In this document: positions 52,652-61,221 of the stretch, in pieces
How the letters are laid out: the number at the start of each line of letters is the position of its first letter
Position numbering within the stretch: position 1 is the stretch's first letter
NCBI GenBank assembly: GCA_902495245.1
Contig: CABUWI010000001.1
Coordinates: 124,001-188,000 of the forward strand
Source: an uncultured Porphyromonadaceae bacterium
Lineage (GTDB): Bacteria; Bacteroidota; Bacteroidia; Bacteroidales; Muribaculaceae
Reading direction: 5' to 3'
DNA length: 64,000 nucleotides
The notes under the pieces: model-generated
What the model was told of the DNA's origin: nothing
The model's input: only the letters and a program-made list of their open reading frames with translations
The model's database searches: none
Program-made: the position numbers and the translations under genes

Positions 52652-53905
52652 TTAGCAGTTGCCGGGAGTGAAATTGATTTCTCCAAGAGAGTTGATAGCA
52701 TCCTGTTTGAGGCTGTCAACTACACGGAGGTATCTCTCTGTCATACGCACGGAAGTATGGCCAAGAAGGTTGGAAACTGTTTTAATATTTGCCCCACGAC
52801 TGAGTACGTTAACGGCAAAACTGTGGCGACAGCAGTGCCATGTGATTTTCTTTTTGATTCCAGCCTTATTTACCCATGCTTTAACGTGTTTCGTGCATAT
52901 CGGGAATGTGGGGAGCTTGAATATCAGGCTGTCCATATTTCCGTCCGCCGGTTCTCCGATAAGTTGTAGAAGGCTGTCGCTCAAGGGAATCACCACACCA
53001 CTCAATCCACTATGACCTTTTGTTTTCTGTTGCTGGAAGCGTAAGGTCTTTGTAGATTTGTCAACATTGCGATATGTCAGCAAGCGCGTATCACACCATC
53101 TTGTTCCGGTATATAAACCGAACATAAATGCCCGCTGGACTTCTGTGTGTTCTCCTTCATAGTGTGTCCGGGCCAGTTTTTGAATTTCATCCGCTGTAAG
53201 GATATCTTTTTGCAACGCCATATTATCGTACTTGATCGAGAAACCGTTGCATGGATTTTTCCGTATCAGTTCCTTTTCCACGGCCGCATTGACCATGTGT
53301 TTGAACCATCTGAAATATCCTTTTGGCCCGTCGCCGCTTCCATGACTTTTCAGATACTCTACAAATGCTCCGATTAGTTCCGGTGTGAGTTGCGACATCA
53401 GCAAGGATTTTTCATATCTGCTGTATTGAGGCGATTCCCGCAGGAAGCGGAGGAATTTCTTATACACCTTATCCATTCCGATTCTTGCAGTTGCAGCCTT
53501 AGAGGGGGAAGACATGACTTCCTTACAGAACTGATGGAAATCCTGCTGTTTGTCTTTTTTCAGACGGTATCCCTCACGGTCTTCAAGGAATTCCTGTTCA
53601 CGCTCAAAGCGTAGCTTTTCAGCGAGTGCCATTGTATTGCGGTTCTGAACACGCTCCTGCTGGCTTCGTGGATGAAGCCAGATGTAAAGGTTGAGATTTT
53701 CCTTTTTACGGATGTGTTTGATTTTATACTTTGGCTTTCCTGCCATTGCTCCATCTGTGTAGAATACCTGATTACCGTTCTCGTCGAGAACGGGAGTTTC
53801 AGACCGTCCGAGGTAATATTCGAGATAGAGGCTGGCTCTTCCATCGCTCAACTCGGACTGCTGGAGCTTGGGATTTTGCTTGTTGCGATTTTCTATTTTT
53901 GCCAT
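52652..53905 (-). CDS. int: Tyrosine recombinase, IntDOT-like
   Basis: A 417-residue integrase: an arm-binding N-terminal domain (about 1-110), a SAM-like core-binding domain (about 125-225) and a catalytic domain with Arg in TGTRWCD, the HCCRHSFAV box, GHTSVRMTERYL with the nucleophile Tyr, and LLGH. It lies at the right end of the conjugative element, which it would excise and integrate. Its own promoter lies just upstream. Confidence 0.92.
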   Translation of the reverse strand: MAKIENRNKQNPKLQQSELSDGRASLYLEYYLGRSETPVLDENGNQVFYTDGAMAGKPKYKIKHIRKKENLNLYIWLHPRSQQERVQNRNTMALAEKLRFEREQEFLEDREGYRLKKDKQQDFHQFCKEVMSSPSKAATARIGMDKVYKKFLRFLRESPQYSRYEKSLLMSQLTPELIGAFVEYLKSHGSGDGPKGYFRWFKHMVNAAVEKELIRKNPCNGFSIKYDNMALQKDILTADEIQKLARTHYEGEHTEVQRAFMFGLYTGTRWCDTRLLTYRNVDKSTKTLRFQQQKTKGHSGLSGVVIPLSDSLLQLIGEPADGNMDSLIFKLPTFPICTKHVKAWVNKAGIKKKITWHCCRHSFAVNVLSRGANIKTVSNLLGHTSVRMTERYLRVVDSLKQDAINSLGEINFTPGNC

Positions 53906-53923
53906 AAATCTTTAATTTTGTGC

Positions 53924-53931
53924 AAAGATAA
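53924..53931 (-). promoter_or_regulatory. -7 element of the right-hand integrase gene
   Basis: Read on the - strand: TATCTTTG, 18 bases before the ATG. No clear -33 TTTG is seen at 20 bases. Extended by two bases it also reads TATCTTTGCAC. Confidence 0.5.
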
Positions 53932-54247
53932 TTTGGGAAGGAAGAATTTGAAAATCGCCGTTTACAGACCTTAACAATTCAATCGGCCCGAAGGTTGAAA
54001 ACAGGGGGTACTAAACGTGTACTTTTTGCGAAAATTGCCCTAAATGGAGGCAAATGACCGCAATTGTCAATAATGCCAAGTTGCTGAAACAAATGAATTT
54101 AGCGGATTTGAGTTTTCGTCATTTTAGATAATAAGGTATTTCGCAACTTTCAACTAATTTATGTCGGGAACAAGGCAATTGTAGATGTCGGCTGATATGT
54201 ACTGATAATCGACACTCGTAAATCAAGGTGTCAATCCATTACATATA

Positions 54248-54347
54248 TGCGTGGGCCTCTGCGTTGTCTGTTCTACATAAATGGGCAATGCGAAGGCCTC
54301 AAGTTATGGAACAGGTTACATAATACAGTCTCCCACGCACTTTTTTT
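54248..54347 (+). ncRNA. Candidate structured RNA with terminator-type end
   Basis: TGCGTGGG (54248-54255) pairs with CCCACGCA (54332-54339), followed by seven T. Inside, CCTCTGCGTTG pairs with CAATGCGAAGG, and TTATG (54304-54308) pairs with CATAA (54319-54323). Two inner hairpins closed by one outer stem would form a compact RNA of about 95 bases upstream of the membrane protein gene at 54405. No known RNA family recognised. It could be a leader/attenuator or an independent sRNA. The remainder of 53932-54247 holds no gene. Confidence 0.5.
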
Positions 54348-54404
54348 GTAATATTTGTAATTTCTGTCATCGGGGAGATGTGGCTGACATCAAAATCATA
54401 TCAT

Positions 54405-55670
54405 ATGCTTTCACGAGACAGGTCTTACAAGTTCCTTTATCTCTCCATTGCCATTCTGCTGGCCGCCAAGACATTATTCTCTGCGACAAAATCGATTATT
54501 CTGTCCAGATGGTCCAACTTCTCTGACTATCTGTATACTTATTCCGGCGGTTTCATTCGCAGAGGACTAACCGGGGAGTTGCTGATCTTTCTTCGCGATA
54601 CTTTTAACATACCGCCACTTGTTACCGCCCATGTAATTTCAGTTATAGGGTACATTGTAGTGGCATGGTTTGTTATTTCCCGTTTCAAAAAGCAGGGTTA
54701 TGGATTGTATGTCTTGATTATGGGATTCACCTTAGGCGGTATCCTTATTTTCGGAATCGATGCAATGCGACGAGATTATATCGAGCTATCGTTCTTTATC
54801 ACCATAGTGTGGGCTTTCAAGAAGTTATCTACTACTCAATGGGTTATACTATCGAATCTCGTAGCCGTTTTAGCAATTATGATGCATGAGGCCTCGTTCT
54901 TCTTTATTGTGCCGATTTGCATCTTACTGACCAACTTAAAAATCCATAACATATTCAAATCGACAGTTTTGTGGCTTCCGGCTTTAGCCATATTCGGCCT
55001 ATGCTGCATGAAAAAGGGAGACTCTGAGATGTTTTCGCAAATCATCGCCACAGCACACTCGTTGGCTCCTGAAGAAATTGACCGAGAAGCTCCCGGTCTT
55101 CTGTCGTTCATAAAAACGGATATGGTTGAGGTGTTTAAGATACACTTAAAAATAAATTTTACCGAGCCGGTTCCTCATATCGGTATCCCCGTTGGTGTCA
55201 TAACGGTGTTTTACTTCCTTTACATACCATGGATTACCATTGCAATGCTCAGGGCATTCAGTACGCCAAATATCGGAAATCAGCGTTTATCATGTCTCCT
55301 GTCATTGATCGGCTTTCAATTCGTCTGCCTGACGCCAATGTTTACCGTACTCAGCTGTGATATCGTCCGAGTAAGTTTATATTGGATAATGAGTGCAATG
55401 ATTGTTTGGCTCGTTTTGGACGATAGAGAAATTGAGTCTATGTTCCCTACCGGATATATTCACCGGGTTCAATGGCTCACCGACAAAATGCTTGCATTGC
55501 GCATCACCCGCAACAAAGTGATTCTCACATTTTGTGCCTTATGCATAGGCGTAACTTTTTATATACGACAACCAAAACCTATAATCGGCTCCAGCCCAGC
55601 GGGTGCAGTAGCCTATTATGCCAACCGCATAGCCAAGAAAGCCGTTCCTCTGATCATCAACAAATTCTAA
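54405..55670 (+). CDS. Polytopic membrane protein, possible GT-C-like transferase
   Basis: A 421-residue protein with about ten hydrophobic helices. I start it at ATG 54405 (MLSRDRSYKF) instead of the ORF's first ATG at 54378, since the hydrophobic start follows directly. Early loop SDYLYTYSGGFIRRGLTGEL resembles the aromatic/charged first loops of membrane glycosyltransferases. The family is not recognised. It lies 9 bases before the UbiA-like gene and probably uses the lipid-linked sugar made by the next three genes. Confidence 0.6.
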   Translation: MLSRDRSYKFLYLSIAILLAAKTLFSATKSIILSRWSNFSDYLYTYSGGFIRRGLTGELLIFLRDTFNIPPLVTAHVISVIGYIVVAWFVISRFKKQGYGLYVLIMGFTLGGILIFGIDAMRRDYIELSFFITIVWAFKKLSTTQWVILSNLVAVLAIMMHEASFFFIVPICILLTNLKIHNIFKSTVLWLPALAIFGLCCMKKGDSEMFSQIIATAHSLAPEEIDREAPGLLSFIKTDMVEVFKIHLKINFTEPVPHIGIPVGVITVFYFLYIPWITIAMLRAFSTPNIGNQRLSCLLSLIGFQFVCLTPMFTVLSCDIVRVSLYWIMSAMIVWLVLDDREIESMFPTGYIHRVQWLTDKMLALRITRNKVILTFCALCIGVTFYIRQPKPIIGSSPAGAVAYYANRIAKKAVPLIINKF

Positions 55671-55679
55671 ATTGCAATC

Positions 55680-56567
55680 ATGTCATTGTTCCGCCCCGTT
55701 ATTCAACTTTGCCGTCCCAAACAGTGGGTCAAAAATCTATTTGTGCTTCTCCCGCTGTTTTTTAGCGGCAATATGTTCAACACCCCCTTGCTCGCAGAAT
55801 CACTCGTTGCCATGCTCTCTTTCTGTCTTGCATCAAGCGCGATATACTGCCTTAACGACTTGATGGATGTGGAGTCTGACCGCCTCCACCCCCGCAAGCG
55901 TTTCCGGCCCGTTGCCTCAGGCGCAATCAGCAAACCGACATGCCTGATTATGATGGCGCTTCTTCTAACTATGGCAGAGGCAATGCTCTTGCTCCTGCCT
56001 CACGACAGGTCAGTGTTGTCAATAATAGTGCTGACCGCATACATTATCCTGAATCTCGCCTATTGCCTTAAGCTTAAACGCATCGCACTGATTGATGTCG
56101 TGATAATATCGCTCGGATTTGTCTTGAGAGTGGCAATTGGAGGCACAGCTACCGGCATCTACATAAGCCACTGGATAATCATGATGACCTTCCTGCTCGC
56201 ACTGTTTCTTTCTCTCTCAAAACGCCGCGACGACATAGTGATATACAATAACACCGGGGAGATGATGCGGCGTAACATAACACGTTATAACCTTGAATTT
56301 ATGTCTCAGGCAACAACGCTTGTCTCCACGATTATGCTCGTAAGCTACATCATGTACACCGTGTCGCCTGAAGTAACTGCACGTTTCGGTTCCAATCTGA
56401 TATATATAACTTCCATATTCGTGCTTTCCGGATTGTTAAGATACATACAGCTAACCGTAGTCGACGCACGCACCGGAAGTCCTACCCGCGTACTGCTTCA
56501 TGACCGTTTCATTCAATTATGTGTCATCGGGTGGATACTTACATTCGCCGCAATCATCTATTTTTGA
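55680..56567 (+). CDS. UbiA-family prenyltransferase, DPPR synthase-like
   Basis: A 295-residue membrane protein with about eight helices. RPKQWVKNLFVLLPLFFSG (about 11-29) and NDLMDVESDRLHPRKRFRP (about 58-76) are the prenyl-phosphate and Asp-rich loops. Their form is that of decaprenyl-phosphate phosphoribosyltransferases rather than quinone UbiA. The reaction would place 5-phosphoribose on polyprenyl phosphate. It overlaps nothing and is followed 3 bases later by the SMR-like gene. Confidence 0.82.
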   Translation: MSLFRPVIQLCRPKQWVKNLFVLLPLFFSGNMFNTPLLAESLVAMLSFCLASSAIYCLNDLMDVESDRLHPRKRFRPVASGAISKPTCLIMMALLLTMAEAMLLLLPHDRSVLSIIVLTAYIILNLAYCLKLKRIALIDVVIISLGFVLRVAIGGTATGIYISHWIIMMTFLLALFLSLSKRRDDIVIYNNTGEMMRRNITRYNLEFMSQATTLVSTIMLVSYIMYTVSPEVTARFGSNLIYITSIFVLSGLLRYIQLTVVDARTGSPTRVLLHDRFIQLCVIGWILTFAAIIYF

Positions 56568-56570
56568 GTG

Positions 56571-56918
56571 ATGGTTTATATTTACGCATTGTTAAGCATC
56601 ATACTCGGAGCAGTGGCACAGCTCTTGCTCAAGATGGCCATGACCGGGCCATCGGAACAGTTACCCTTTTCCGAGTCGCTGAGATTCCTTTTTAACGGCA
56701 AACTTATCGCAGGTATAGGGTGTTATGGAGCCAGTATGCTGTTCTGGCTATACGTTCTTTCAAAGCTTGACCTTTCAAAAGCCTATCCTATGGTTGCTCT
56801 CGGCTATGTGCTTACATTCATTCTCGGTTGGTATTTCCTTGATGAGCCTGTGAAGCCTATGCGAATAATCGGGCTTATAGTAATCGTTTCAGGTGTAATA
56901 ATCATAAGTCGCAGCTAA
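56571..56918 (+). CDS. Small EamA/SMR-type membrane transporter
   Basis: A 115-residue protein with four membrane helices, of the ArnE/SMR size, with YVLTFILGWYFLDEP and LSKLDLSKAYPMVAL blocks. The start is ATG 56571 (an in-frame GTG precedes it). Placed between the DPPR synthase and a HAD phosphatase gene, it may flip the lipid-linked sugar, like the SMR/GtrA-type flippases of other lipid-linked sugar loci. Confidence 0.75.
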   Translation: MVYIYALLSIILGAVAQLLLKMAMTGPSEQLPFSESLRFLFNGKLIAGIGCYGASMLFWLYVLSKLDLSKAYPMVALGYVLTFILGWYFLDEPVKPMRIIGLIVIVSGVIIISRS

Positions 56919-57515
56919 ATGAAAAACAAAAAAATAGTGGTCTTTGACTTCGACGGGACATTGACCACCTCTGACTCATTCATAAAGTTCGCACAATATT
57001 CTGTCGGTATTGCCGGACTTATACGTGCCATTCTGTCTAATGCCGTCTATCTTGCAGCCTGGAAATGCGGCATTATGGCAGGAGGGCGAGCCAAAGAAAA
57101 ACTATTCACCTCACTTTATGCCGGTCGCACACATGATTGGCTGCTGAGCCATGGAGAGCTATTTGCCTCACACATAGCCACCTTTGAGCGCACTGATATA
57201 GTCAGAGCTTTAGACGAGCATATATCCAAAGGAGATTTGGTCTATATTGTCTCGGCAAGTATGCCCGAATGGATTACCGCCTGGGCAGCACGTCATTCCG
57301 TTCCTGCCGACCATGTTATAGGCACTTTGTGTGAGGTGAACAATGACGGCATCATTACCGGCAGATTTGCGACCGGCAACTGCTATGGCCCTGAGAAAGT
57401 GAACCGTCTGCGTCAGGCCGTGGGCGACCTTTCAAGTTATCACATTACAGCCTACGGCGACTCAAACGGCGACAAAGAAATGTTCGCAACCGCTGATATC
57501 GCTATCAAAGTCTAA
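56919..57515 (+). CDS. HAD-family phosphatase (HAD-IB)
   Basis: A 198-residue protein: motif I VFDFDGTLT (6-14), motif II VSASMPEW and motif III/IV GDSNGDKEMF. It is SerB-like in fold. Right behind the DPPR synthase-like and transporter genes, it is a candidate for removing the 5-phosphate from polyprenyl-phosphoribose. It starts directly after the previous stop. Confidence 0.82.
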   Translation: MKNKKIVVFDFDGTLTTSDSFIKFAQYSVGIAGLIRAILSNAVYLAAWKCGIMAGGRAKEKLFTSLYAGRTHDWLLSHGELFASHIATFERTDIVRALDEHISKGDLVYIVSASMPEWITAWAARHSVPADHVIGTLCEVNNDGIITGRFATGNCYGPEKVNRLRQAVGDLSSYHITAYGDSNGDKEMFATADIAIKV

Positions 57516-57521
57516 GAGTAA

Positions 57522-59123
57522 CTACTTACCTATGTTGATGCTTACTATTCGACTATCCGGTTCGACCGTAAATGTATCGACGCCGCGCCTGGCCATAAAG
57601 TCGCGCAACACCACGGCGTAGTGATCGCGCAAATCTTCGCGCTCACGCGCGGCGCGCAACGGCGTCAGCAATGTGCACGTCCCGCCGTCGCGCACCAGCA
57701 GATGATTACCGCGCGGTGTCTCTATCAGATACTCCTCATGTGCCGGATATGACCTCGGCGGAGCGACCCAGGCCACAGCACAGACAACTATCAGCAGCAA
57801 CAATGATTCCAGACTCGCAAAAAGGTTGCGTGCATTCAGTGAGATGCCCAAGGCGAGCATAAGCGCGCACACTGCCAGCACAAGCCACAGGTCGGGATAG
57901 ACGTCGGCCATCACAGCCCCGGGCAATGATGCGGTCAGTCGCGCAATGAGGTCAATGCAGTTTGCGAGAAAATCAGTCGGCCCTCCCACCGAGAATATGA
58001 TTGAAATTATTCCCGACACGAGGAACAAGGGAAGCACCGGCGCGACAAGCAGATTGGCGACAATGAAAAAGACAGGAAACGTATGGAAATGAAATGCGGC
58101 TACCGGAGCGGTAAATATCATGGCCGAGAACGAAAGCCACGGATAAGAAAGAAGCCTGTAGAGAAAGGGACGCCGGCGCCGGTCAATGAGGTTGATGTGC
58201 GGATAGAACAAGATGATGCCAAGCACCGCCGCCGCGCTCATCTGCAAGCCCGGCGAGTAAAGAGCCGACGGGTTGAACAGTAAAATTGCCGCTACGGCAA
58301 GACACAGCGAATTCAGCGGCTGAGACGAGCGTTCCAAACATCTGGCGCCCATGTAGACCGATGCCATCAGCACGGCACGGGTAACCGAGGGCGCGAAGTC
58401 TGTAAACGCGGCATAAACCCAGAGCATCAATACGGTCAGAATCAGGCGCGTTCTGACGTGTCGGGTCAGATAAAGCGGAAAAAGCGCAAACGCGACAATC
58501 ATGGCGATGACGCCGACATGCATTCCGCTCAGCGCCAGCAAGTGCGAGAGGCCGGCTGCCGAATAGAGCGTGCGGGTGTCGGCCGTAACCATGTCGCCTT
58601 TGCCCAACAGCATGGCGGCAAGCATGTCAATAGTTCCGGTTTCAAGCGGGCAGCGCTTCAGCCGGGTCATGGCCTCGTCGTTGGCCCGGAGCAGCCATGA
58701 CCGCACGCCGGGGGTGTGGCCCGTCGCGCAGATGCTGTCTTCCACAATCACCGCCGAGCCGACAACGCCCTTGCGCCTCATGGCCGCGAGCAAGTCAATG
58801 GCATCGGGGACGGCGGGCGGCGCGGCAAGAGTGTCGACGCGTCCCGCGAACCACACGCACATTCCGGCGGTCAGATAGGGTTTTTCGCCGAGAAAATGAA
58901 TACGCAGTCTGAACGGATAGCAGGCCCGGCCGTTCACGCTGTCAACCTCGGCCATCGCAATGCGTCCCGAGGTCTGCGCCTCTTTGATTTCAAGAATGCG
59001 GGCGCAGTATCGTCCGGGGCCATAAAACGGCGGCTCCATCGGCTTTCGCAAGCCGGTGGAGTCGCTGATAAGAATCATGGCAATCAGCGCTGCGAGCAAA
59101 ACAAACATCGGACAGCGCCCCAT
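57522..59123 (-). CDS. ComEC/Rec2-type DNA uptake channel protein
   Basis: A 533-residue membrane protein. The N-terminal domain (about 30-160) is the DUF4131/OB-like part. Then follows the competence domain with LLALSGMHVGVIA (about 193-205), FAPSVTRAVLMASVYMGARC and LQMSAAAVLG. The metallo-beta-lactamase domain of long ComEC forms is absent and the product is shorter than the usual 700. It lies head-to-tail with the HAD gene on the opposite strand, with 6 bases between stops. Confidence 0.82.
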   Translation of the reverse strand: MGRCPMFVLLAALIAMILISDSTGLRKPMEPPFYGPGRYCARILEIKEAQTSGRIAMAEVDSVNGRACYPFRLRIHFLGEKPYLTAGMCVWFAGRVDTLAAPPAVPDAIDLLAAMRRKGVVGSAVIVEDSICATGHTPGVRSWLLRANDEAMTRLKRCPLETGTIDMLAAMLLGKGDMVTADTRTLYSAAGLSHLLALSGMHVGVIAMIVAFALFPLYLTRHVRTRLILTVLMLWVYAAFTDFAPSVTRAVLMASVYMGARCLERSSQPLNSLCLAVAAILLFNPSALYSPGLQMSAAAVLGIILFYPHINLIDRRRRPFLYRLLSYPWLSFSAMIFTAPVAAFHFHTFPVFFIVANLLVAPVLPLFLVSGIISIIFSVGGPTDFLANCIDLIARLTASLPGAVMADVYPDLWLVLAVCALMLALGISLNARNLFASLESLLLLIVVCAVAWVAPPRSYPAHEEYLIETPRGNHLLVRDGGTCTLLTPLRAAREREDLRDHYAVVLRDFMARRGVDTFTVEPDSRIVSINIGK

Positions 59124-59135
59124 GATGTTCCGGAG

Positions 59136-60092
59136 TTATTCTATGGTATTGATGACAACAAAGAAGCTGCTCACCCCGATTGCAATCCACAGACAGACGG
59201 CAAGAGCCAGGGGCTTTATGCCGACCGCCTTGATGCTTTTAAGCGACAAGGACGCGCCAATCAGGAAGAGCGTAACAACCATGCCTTTCTTGGCCCAGAA
59301 GGCCATGGCGTGGCCGAACTCCGCAGGCAGTCCCGCATAGGTGTTAATCACCATGGCGAGTATGAACAGGAAGATAAACCACGGAATGGAAATCTTGGCT
59401 GTCTTGTCGCGGAAAATCAGCATCGTAACCAGAGCGAGCGGAATTATCCACAGCGCGCGGGTCAGCTTGATAAGCGTGGCCACTTCAAGGGCTTTCGCGC
59501 CATATGCGTCGCCCGCGCCGACAACCGACGAGGTGTCGTGAATGGCAATGGCCGCCCATGTGCCGAACTGGGTTTCGGACATCTCGGCCAACCGGCCCAA
59601 GGGCGGGAATATAAACAGGGCTATCGCATTGAGAATGAAGACAACGCCGAGCGAAACCGCCATTTCATTGTCGTTGGCTTTCAGCACCGGGCCGACAGCG
59701 GCGATGGCCGAACCGCCGCATATGGCGGTACCCGACGATATGAGATAAGCGGTTTTGCGCTCTATGTGAAGCCAGTAGCCCAGCAGGACACCGAGCACCA
59801 TTACACCGATGACTGAAACGACGGTAAATGTCATTCCCTCGGCGCCCGATTTCAGCGATTCCTGAAGATTCATCGAAAAGCCGTAGCCGACCACCGAGGC
59901 CTGCAACAGATATTTCGAGCACTTTTTGTTAAACTTCGGGAAAGGATTTTCAAACGTGAAGGCGAATATAAGTCCGAGCAGCAACGCATAGGCAGGCGTT
60001 ACCGGCTCTTCCATGTCAAAGAAATAGCTCATGGGAATCAGCATCATCACAATCATGACGATGTAAATCCACTTTCCGGCATTATTTTTCAT
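59136..60092 (-). CDS. YeiH/UPF0324-type membrane transporter
   Basis: A 318-residue protein with about ten membrane helices. GTAICGGSAIAAVGPVL and WAAIAIHDTSSVVGAGDAYG are the diagnostic blocks of this family of putative sulfate/anion exporters. It overlaps lysA by 11 bases at its start. Confidence 0.9.
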   Translation of the reverse strand: MKNNAGKWIYIVMIVMMLIPMSYFFDMEEPVTPAYALLLGLIFAFTFENPFPKFNKKCSKYLLQASVVGYGFSMNLQESLKSGAEGMTFTVVSVIGVMVLGVLLGYWLHIERKTAYLISSGTAICGGSAIAAVGPVLKANDNEMAVSLGVVFILNAIALFIFPPLGRLAEMSETQFGTWAAIAIHDTSSVVGAGDAYGAKALEVATLIKLTRALWIIPLALVTMLIFRDKTAKISIPWFIFLFILAMVINTYAGLPAEFGHAMAFWAKKGMVVTLFLIGASLSLKSIKAVGIKPLALAVCLWIAIGVSSFFVVINTIE

Positions 60093-61221
60093 TGTAGACA
60101 GTCGGGGTTAGTTTCCTTAAATTATAGTTTGACGACATCGTCTCGCCGTAAGCTCCGGCCGAACGGAAAGCGATAAGGTCGCCGCGATGCGTCTCAGGCA
60201 GTTTCTCGTCTGAGGCGAAAACGTCTGACGACTCACACACCGGTCCGACCACGTCATAGACGCGCTCGGGCGCGCGGGCAGGCGCCGACAGATTCTGAAT
60301 CATGTGGTGCGCGCCGTAGAGCGCAGGGCGCAGCAGCTCGCTCATGCCGGCATCGACAATGACAAACGTCTTCTTGATGCCCTCCTTGACGTAGACCACA
60401 CGCGAAATCAACGACCCGCACTGCCCTACCAGGCTGCGCCCGAGCTCGAAATGCAGTTCCTGGCCCGGCCTGAGCTTGATGTTGTCGCGGAAAGCGGCGA
60501 AATATGCCGCGAAATCGGGTATGGCGTTACCGTCAGGGTCGTCGTAATCGATGCCGAGGCCGCCGCCGACGTTTATGGTCTCGAAGGCAACATAGGCAAA
60601 CCTTGATTGAATCTCATTAATTTTGTTACACAGCAGCACGTAGGGCGTCATGTCGAGAATCTGCGAACCGATGTGGAAATGCAGACCTTTCAGCCGGACA
60701 TTGTTCAGGCGTTGCGCCAGCTCAATCACTTCGGGCAGTTGCTCGAGATTGATGCCGAATTTATTTTCTGCCAGGCCGGTAGTGATATAGTGATGCGTGT
60801 GCGCATCGATGTTCGGGTTCACACGCAACGCCACATCTGCCACCACTCCCCTATTACGCGCCAGCTCGTCAATCACCTTCAGCTCGGGCACTGACTCGAC
60901 GTTGAAGCAACCGATGCCGGCGTCAAGCGCCGTATTGATTTCGCGGTCGGTCTTGCCCACTCCGGCAAATACAATGCGGTCAGGCCTGAAGCCGGCACGG
61001 CATGCCGCCTCGATTTCACCGCCACTAACACAGTCGGCACCGAAACCGCGGGCGGCAATCATTTCCAGAACGTGCTCGTCGACATTGGCCTTGACCGCGT
61101 AATGGACTTTATAATCTCCGGCAGCGGCGACACAAGCGTCAAGCGTCTTGCCGAGCAGACTGAGGTCATAGAAATAGAAAGGCGTCTGCAGATTGTCCGC
61201 GGCTATTACAGGCAGGCTCAT
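60082..61221 (-). CDS. lysA: Diaminopimelate decarboxylase
   Basis: A 379-residue PLP enzyme of the alanine-racemase fold. VHYAVKANVDEHVLE holds the PLP lysine. GLHFHIGSQI, NVGGGLGIDYDD and CESSDVFA (active-site Cys) are clear. It makes lysine from meso-diaminopimelate. Start ATG overlaps the lysC stop (TAATG). Confidence 0.95.
   Translation of the reverse strand: MSLPVIAADNLQTPFYFYDLSLLGKTLDACVAAAGDYKVHYAVKANVDEHVLEMIAARGFGADCVSGGEIEAACRAGFRPDRIVFAGVGKTDREINTALDAGIGCFNVESVPELKVIDELARNRGVVADVALRVNPNIDAHTHHYITTGLAENKFGINLEQLPEVIELAQRLNNVRLKGLHFHIGSQILDMTPYVLLCNKINEIQSRFAYVAFETINVGGGLGIDYDDPDGNAIPDFAAYFAAFRDNIKLRPGQELHFELGRSLVGQCGSLISRVVYVKEGIKKTFVIVDAGMSELLRPALYGAHHMIQNLSAPARAPERVYDVVGPVCESSDVFASDEKLPETHRGDLIAFRSAGAYGETMSSNYNLRKLTPTVYNEK

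Noticed and set aside
53990..54030. att core of the right integrase near the GTAC...GTAC dyad
   Set aside because: I could not find a matching copy at the left side, so no boundary is claimed.
54248..54339. A tRNA or tmRNA gene
   Set aside because: Outer and inner stems do not give a normal anticodon or T arm, no CCA pattern is present, and the closing stem ends in a terminator-type T run.
57522..59123. Truncated ComEC pseudogene
   Set aside because: Length is below the long form, but the frame is intact and both N-terminal and competence domains are complete; forms without the beta-lactamase domain exist.
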